From DASPKX01 sp035627835 (GTDB taxonomy: Bacteria > Verrucomicrobiota > Verrucomicrobiia > Limisphaerales > SXQI01), in contig DASPKX010000109.1 of NCBI GenBank assembly GCA_035627835.1, positions 1 to 7,122 on the forward strand: a stretch of 7,122 nt of DNA, in the 5' to 3' direction. The notes below the pieces were generated by a model. It saw only the letters and a program-made list of their open reading frames with translations, was not told the origin of the DNA and searched no databases. The number at the start of each line of letters is the position of its first letter. Position 1 is the first letter of the stretch. Positions 4,098 to 7,122 of this stretch are shown in pieces. A program made the translations under genes and the position numbers.

Positions 4098-6428
4098 GTG
4101 AACGCGACTCAAACCCATTCGCCTACCCCGGATGAGCGCATCAGCTCACAGGTGCCGGGAAGACACCTGAATGGTGGTGCAGATGAGGAGATTTCGCGGC
4201 TGAAAGCGGAGCTTGAACGCACACGCCAAGAGCTGGCCGAGCTTAGGGGCTTTGTGGAAAACACGTCCATTGGCCTTCATTGGGTGCGTTCAGACGGCAT
4301 CATTCAATGGGCCAACAGGGCCGATTACGAGCCACTTGGCTACACCGCTGAGGAGTACATTGGACATCATATTTCCGAGTTTCATGCTGATCAGGAAGTG
4401 ATTTCAGATATCTTAACTCGGCTCACTCGCGGCGAGAAAATCCGGAATTACGAAGCGAGGCTAAAGTGCAAAGATGGGGGCAACCGCTTTGGCCTCATTG
4501 ACTCTTGCGTGCGTTGGGAAGAGGGGAAGTTTGTCCATACCCAATGTTTCACACGCGACATTACGGAGCGCAAAAGCGCCGAGGACCGCCTCCGCGAAAG
4601 TGAAGCTTTCAATCGAGCGATCATCGAGAGCAGCAAGGATTGTTTAAAGATTATCGATTTGGATGGTCGAATCGTCTACATTAACCCCGGAGGCTGTGAC
4701 GTTCTTGAGTGCGAGGATGCCAAGATTCTCTCTGGCCGCTATTGGCCTGAATTTTGGCAGGGCGACACACGCACCGCTTGCCTGGCCGCCATCGAACATG
4801 CGAAGGCGGGCCGTTCGGGGCGCTTCGAAGGTTTCTGCCCGTCTTTCAAGGGCACGCCAAAATGGTGGGATGTCTGCATCACTCCAATTCGCGGGCCCGA
4901 TCAGAAGATGGACAAGCTCCTTGCGCTTTCCCGTGATATTACCGCTCGTACGGAGGCTGAGTCCGCGTTGCAATCACAGCGGGAACATCTTAAAGCCATC
5001 ATCGAGAACACCCCTGAGTGCATCAAGATCGTAGCAGCCGACGGAACCCTTTTGCAGATGAACGCGGCTGGGTTATGCATGATCGAAGCCGCTTCGCCTG
5101 CGGAGGCGCTCGGCAAGAACGTCTATGATGTCATCGCTCCCGAGCACCGTAGCGCGTTCAAAGAAATGAACGAGCGCGTCTGTCGTGGGTCGAAAGAGCT
5201 TCTCGAATTCGAGATCATTGGGCTTCAAGGGACGCGTCGCCTAATGCAGACGCATGCGGCTCCCATCGCTGACCCGCAAACGGGGGAACTCCTTCATTTA
5301 GCCATTACCCGCGACATCACAGCCGAGGTGCAGGCCAAGGAGAGCGCTGCTCACTTGGCGGCGATCGTCACCTACACCGATGACGCAATCTTCAGCACAG
5401 ATTTGGAGGGCGTCATCCGCAGCTGGAACCGTGGCGCTGAGCGCCTGTACGGGTACAGCTCAGATGAAGCTCTAGGCCACCCCGTGCAAATGCTGGTGCC
5501 GCACGGCCGTCAGGAAGAATATCGCGACCTGCTGGGGCGCGTTCGCCGCGGCGAAGCCACCGGGAACTATGAGACGGTGCGGCGGCGCAAGGATGGAACT
5601 CTCATCCACGTTGCGCTGACCGTCTCACCAGTTATGAATTCCGCTGGCCTCATCGTTGGCGTTTCCAAGGTGGCTCGAGACATCACCGAGAAAATTCACG
5701 CCCGCGAACAGTTGGAGCGAACGGTCGAACTCAGGACGGCGCAACTGAGAGACACAGTCGATGAGTTGGAAGCCTTTTCCTACAGCATCGCCCATGATAT
5801 GCGCGCACCTCTCCGTGCCATGAACAGCTACGCGCGCATTCTGGAAACTGATTATAAACAAGCGCTCCCAGACGAGGCGAGGGACTTTCTGCAACGCATT
5901 AGCTCCAGCGCCACACGCTTGGACGCGCTGATCATTGATGTTCTCAATTACAGCAAAATTGCCCGTGACGAAATGAGTCTTGAGAAGGTTGACCTTGAGA
6001 AGCTCACACGCGAAATCGTTCAGAGCTACCCAAACTTCAGCAGCTCAGGCGCAACGATCATGATCCAGTCTGGCATCCCTCCGGTGATTGGAAACGTGGG
6101 CGCGCTCACGCAAACGATTTCCAACTTGCTCTCCAACGCCATCAAGTTCGTTGCGCCCGGAACTGCTCCGCAGGTGCGAGTTTATGCTGAGAAGAAGGAA
6201 AAGTCTGTGCGCATCTGGTTTGAGGACAATGGCATCGGCATTTCAGAGGAGGGCCAGAAACGAATCTTCCGCATGTTTCAACGGCTCAATGCTTCGAAAG
6301 AATTCGAAGGAACGGGCATCGGGCTCACTATTGTTCGCAAGGCGGTGCAGCGCATGGGCGGAGCTGTGGGTGTGGAATCCGAGGCAGGGCGCGGAAGCAG
6401 GTTCTGGATCGAGCTTAAGCCCGCGTGA
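4098..6428 (+). CDS. soluble PAS-domain sensor histidine kinase (four PAS domains)
   Basis: A 776-residue kinase with no membrane segment, so it should sense a cytoplasmic signal. Layout: a short coiled coil (about 31-52, EEISRLKAELERTRQELAEL), then four PAS/PAC units each closing with an R-D-I-T signature (153-156, 279-282, 405-408, 527-530). A linker coil (ARRE-like, about 535-558) leads to a HisKA domain with phospho-acceptor H566 in SYSIAHDMRAPL. The HATPase_c domain has N box NLLSNAIKF (N680), G1 box EDNGIGI (D710), F box FRMFQRL and G2 box GTGIGL (738-743); all catalytic features are intact. The first PAS (GLHWVRSDGIIQWANRAD) is of the type common in soil-bacterial kinases; no haem or flavin cysteine motif is obvious. 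The start is uncertain: the frame opens at TTG 4062, but that lies inside a dyad; GTG 4098 has GGAA eight bases upstream. The stop overlaps the next gene, so kinase and receiver are a cognate pair. Confidence 0.92.
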   Translation: MNATQTHSPTPDERISSQVPGRHLNGGADEEISRLKAELERTRQELAELRGFVENTSIGLHWVRSDGIIQWANRADYEPLGYTAEEYIGHHISEFHADQEVISDILTRLTRGEKIRNYEARLKCKDGGNRFGLIDSCVRWEEGKFVHTQCFTRDITERKSAEDRLRESEAFNRAIIESSKDCLKIIDLDGRIVYINPGGCDVLECEDAKILSGRYWPEFWQGDTRTACLAAIEHAKAGRSGRFEGFCPSFKGTPKWWDVCITPIRGPDQKMDKLLALSRDITARTEAESALQSQREHLKAIIENTPECIKIVAADGTLLQMNAAGLCMIEAASPAEALGKNVYDVIAPEHRSAFKEMNERVCRGSKELLEFEIIGLQGTRRLMQTHAAPIADPQTGELLHLAITRDITAEVQAKESAAHLAAIVTYTDDAIFSTDLEGVIRSWNRGAERLYGYSSDEALGHPVQMLVPHGRQEEYRDLLGRVRRGEATGNYETVRRRKDGTLIHVALTVSPVMNSAGLIVGVSKVARDITEKIHAREQLERTVELRTAQLRDTVDELEAFSYSIAHDMRAPLRAMNSYARILETDYKQALPDEARDFLQRISSSATRLDALIIDVLNYSKIARDEMSLEKVDLEKLTREIVQSYPNFSSSGATIMIQSGIPPVIGNVGALTQTISNLLSNAIKFVAPGTAPQVRVYAEKKEKSVRIWFEDNGIGISEEGQKRIFRMFQRLNASKEFEGTGIGLTIVRKAVQRMGGAVGVESEAGRGSRFWIELKPA

Positions 6429-6841
6429 AAACCAAAGGCCCGATCCTACTCGTCGAGGATGATGCCGACGACGTCTTCTTCATTTCACGCGCTCTGAAAG
6501 CCATCGTCGGCCTTCCCTTGGACGTGGTCAACGATGGTGTCTCCGCTATCGAATATCTTAGTAACTTTTCCACGGCTCCTTCTCTGATCGTTCTCGATCT
6601 AAACCTTCCACGCAAATCCGGTATTGAAGTGCTCAGGTGGATTCGCTCAAGTTCGCGCTGGCGATTGATGATCGTGCTAGTGCTCACCTCCTCCACCGCC
6701 GAGACTGACATGACACAGGCCTACTCGCTGGGGGCCAATTCCTACATCATTAAGCCCGCCGATGCCACCAAGCTCATGCACCTGGCGGAGTTCATCCGGG
6801 ATTATTGGCTCACATGGAACCAACAGCCCCCTTCAACCTGA
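6425..6841 (+). CDS. single-domain response regulator, Rcp1-like
   Basis: A 138-residue stand-alone receiver with no output domain. The acidic pocket is E11-D12-D13 (ILLVEDDADD), the phospho-acceptor is D58 in LIVLDLNLPRKSG, the switch threonine is T88 (VLTSS) and the conserved lysine is K110 (YIIKP). The long loop after the first helix and the LNLPRKSGIEVL block match Rcp1-type receivers that pair with phytochrome-like or PAS histidine kinases. The GTG start overlaps the kinase stop (GTGA at 6425-6428), which implies translational coupling and near-equal expression. It should take phosphate from the upstream kinase and act by binding a partner or by phosphorelay; no DNA-binding part is present. 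Confidence 0.93.
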   Translation: MKTKGPILLVEDDADDVFFISRALKAIVGLPLDVVNDGVSAIEYLSNFSTAPSLIVLDLNLPRKSGIEVLRWIRSSSRWRLMIVLVLTSSTAETDMTQAYSLGANSYIIKPADATKLMHLAEFIRDYWLTWNQQPPST

Positions 6842-6912
6842 TCTTCTACTATTGCTTTGCTTAGGAGTTCGATTGCAAAATCCTCTCCCCCTGCGCAATG
6901 TGCTTTATGCCC

Positions 6913-7122
6913 ATGCCTCGAATCATTCTAGTCGAAGACGACCCACAAGATGAGTTCTTCTTCATGCGCGCCTGGAGCAAAGCGGGGTTGAGCGGTGCTC
7001 TTGATGTCATGCGTGACGGTGAGGAGCTTGTGAATGGTCTTGATGCCGTAAGCTTAGGTGCGGCGCAGCACCCCTGCTTAGTGGTTCTGGATTCTGTGGT
7101 GAAACCCCTTTCCACGACGGAG
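6913..7122 (+). CDS. second receiver-domain protein, cut by the right edge
   Basis: The first 70 residues of a receiver: MPRIILVEDDPQDEFFFMRA supplies the acidic pocket (E8-D9-D10) and PCLVVLDSVVKP places the phospho-acceptor at D60. The window ends before the switch Thr and Lys. The usual L-x-L-P-x-x-x-G stretch after the Asp is replaced by SVVKPLSTTE, which is atypical for an active receiver of this group. Three in-frame ATGs (6898, 6907, 6913) are possible; 6913 puts the first strand at the usual distance, but none has a ribosome site. It lies about 70 bases after the first receiver on the same strand and is probably in the same operon. Whether an output domain follows cannot be seen. Confidence 0.85.
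   Translation, partial: MPRIILVEDDPQDEFFFMRAWSKAGLSGALDVMRDGEELVNGLDAVSLGAAQHPCLVVLDSVVKPLSTTE

Noticed and set aside
5625..5894. Minus-strand 89-codon frame inside the kinase gene
   Set aside because: It is a shadow of the HisKA region, which is clearly coding on the plus strand.

Overview
The window looks like chromosomal DNA of an environmental Gram-negative bacterium. GC-rich tetraloop-type palindromes in the intergenic DNA, a multi-PAS histidine kinase followed by two Rcp1-like receiver proteins, and orphan small proteins together suggest Verrucomicrobiota (Pedosphaera/Limisphaerales-like). That assignment is an inference; no marker gene here settles it. Coding density is low in the left half and high in the right third.

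Left part (1-1017): the start of an unrecognised leftward gene runs off the left edge. It is followed by an intergenic stretch with three strong GC-rich hairpins, then an initiator tRNA-fMet gene (489-565) with an encoded CCA end, a plausible promoter and a weak terminator. About 430 bases after the tRNA hold no gene I can support.

Middle part (1018-3950): a rightward gene for a small membrane-anchored protein of unknown function converges on a leftward PIN-like nuclease gene. The nuclease gene is split into two open frames by one extra base in a four-base homopolymer; removing that base gives one protein of about 401 residues. Divergent from it lies a compact two-gene unit of small uncharacterised proteins (YodC-like DUF2158, then a DUF6953-like protein). 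The second gene's stop codon directly abuts the stop codon of a converging C-terminal remnant of an endonuclease/exonuclease/phosphatase (EEP) family gene.

Right part (4045-7122): a perfect 8-bp dyad with a 3-bp centre precedes a soluble histidine kinase with four PAS domains, a HisKA domain and a HATPase domain. A single-domain response regulator overlaps its stop codon by four bases, and a second receiver gene follows about 70 bases later and runs off the right edge. These three genes probably form one signalling operon: a cytoplasmic PAS sensor autophosphorylates and passes phosphate to one or both stand-alone receivers, which would act through protein contacts because the complete one carries no output domain.

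No transposase, integrase, CRISPR array or complete new defence system is visible. The most unusual items are the frameshifted PIN nuclease, the dyad ahead of the kinase, the initiator tRNA with an A-U pair in its normally all-G-C anticodon-stem block, and the small-protein pair abutting a nuclease remnant.
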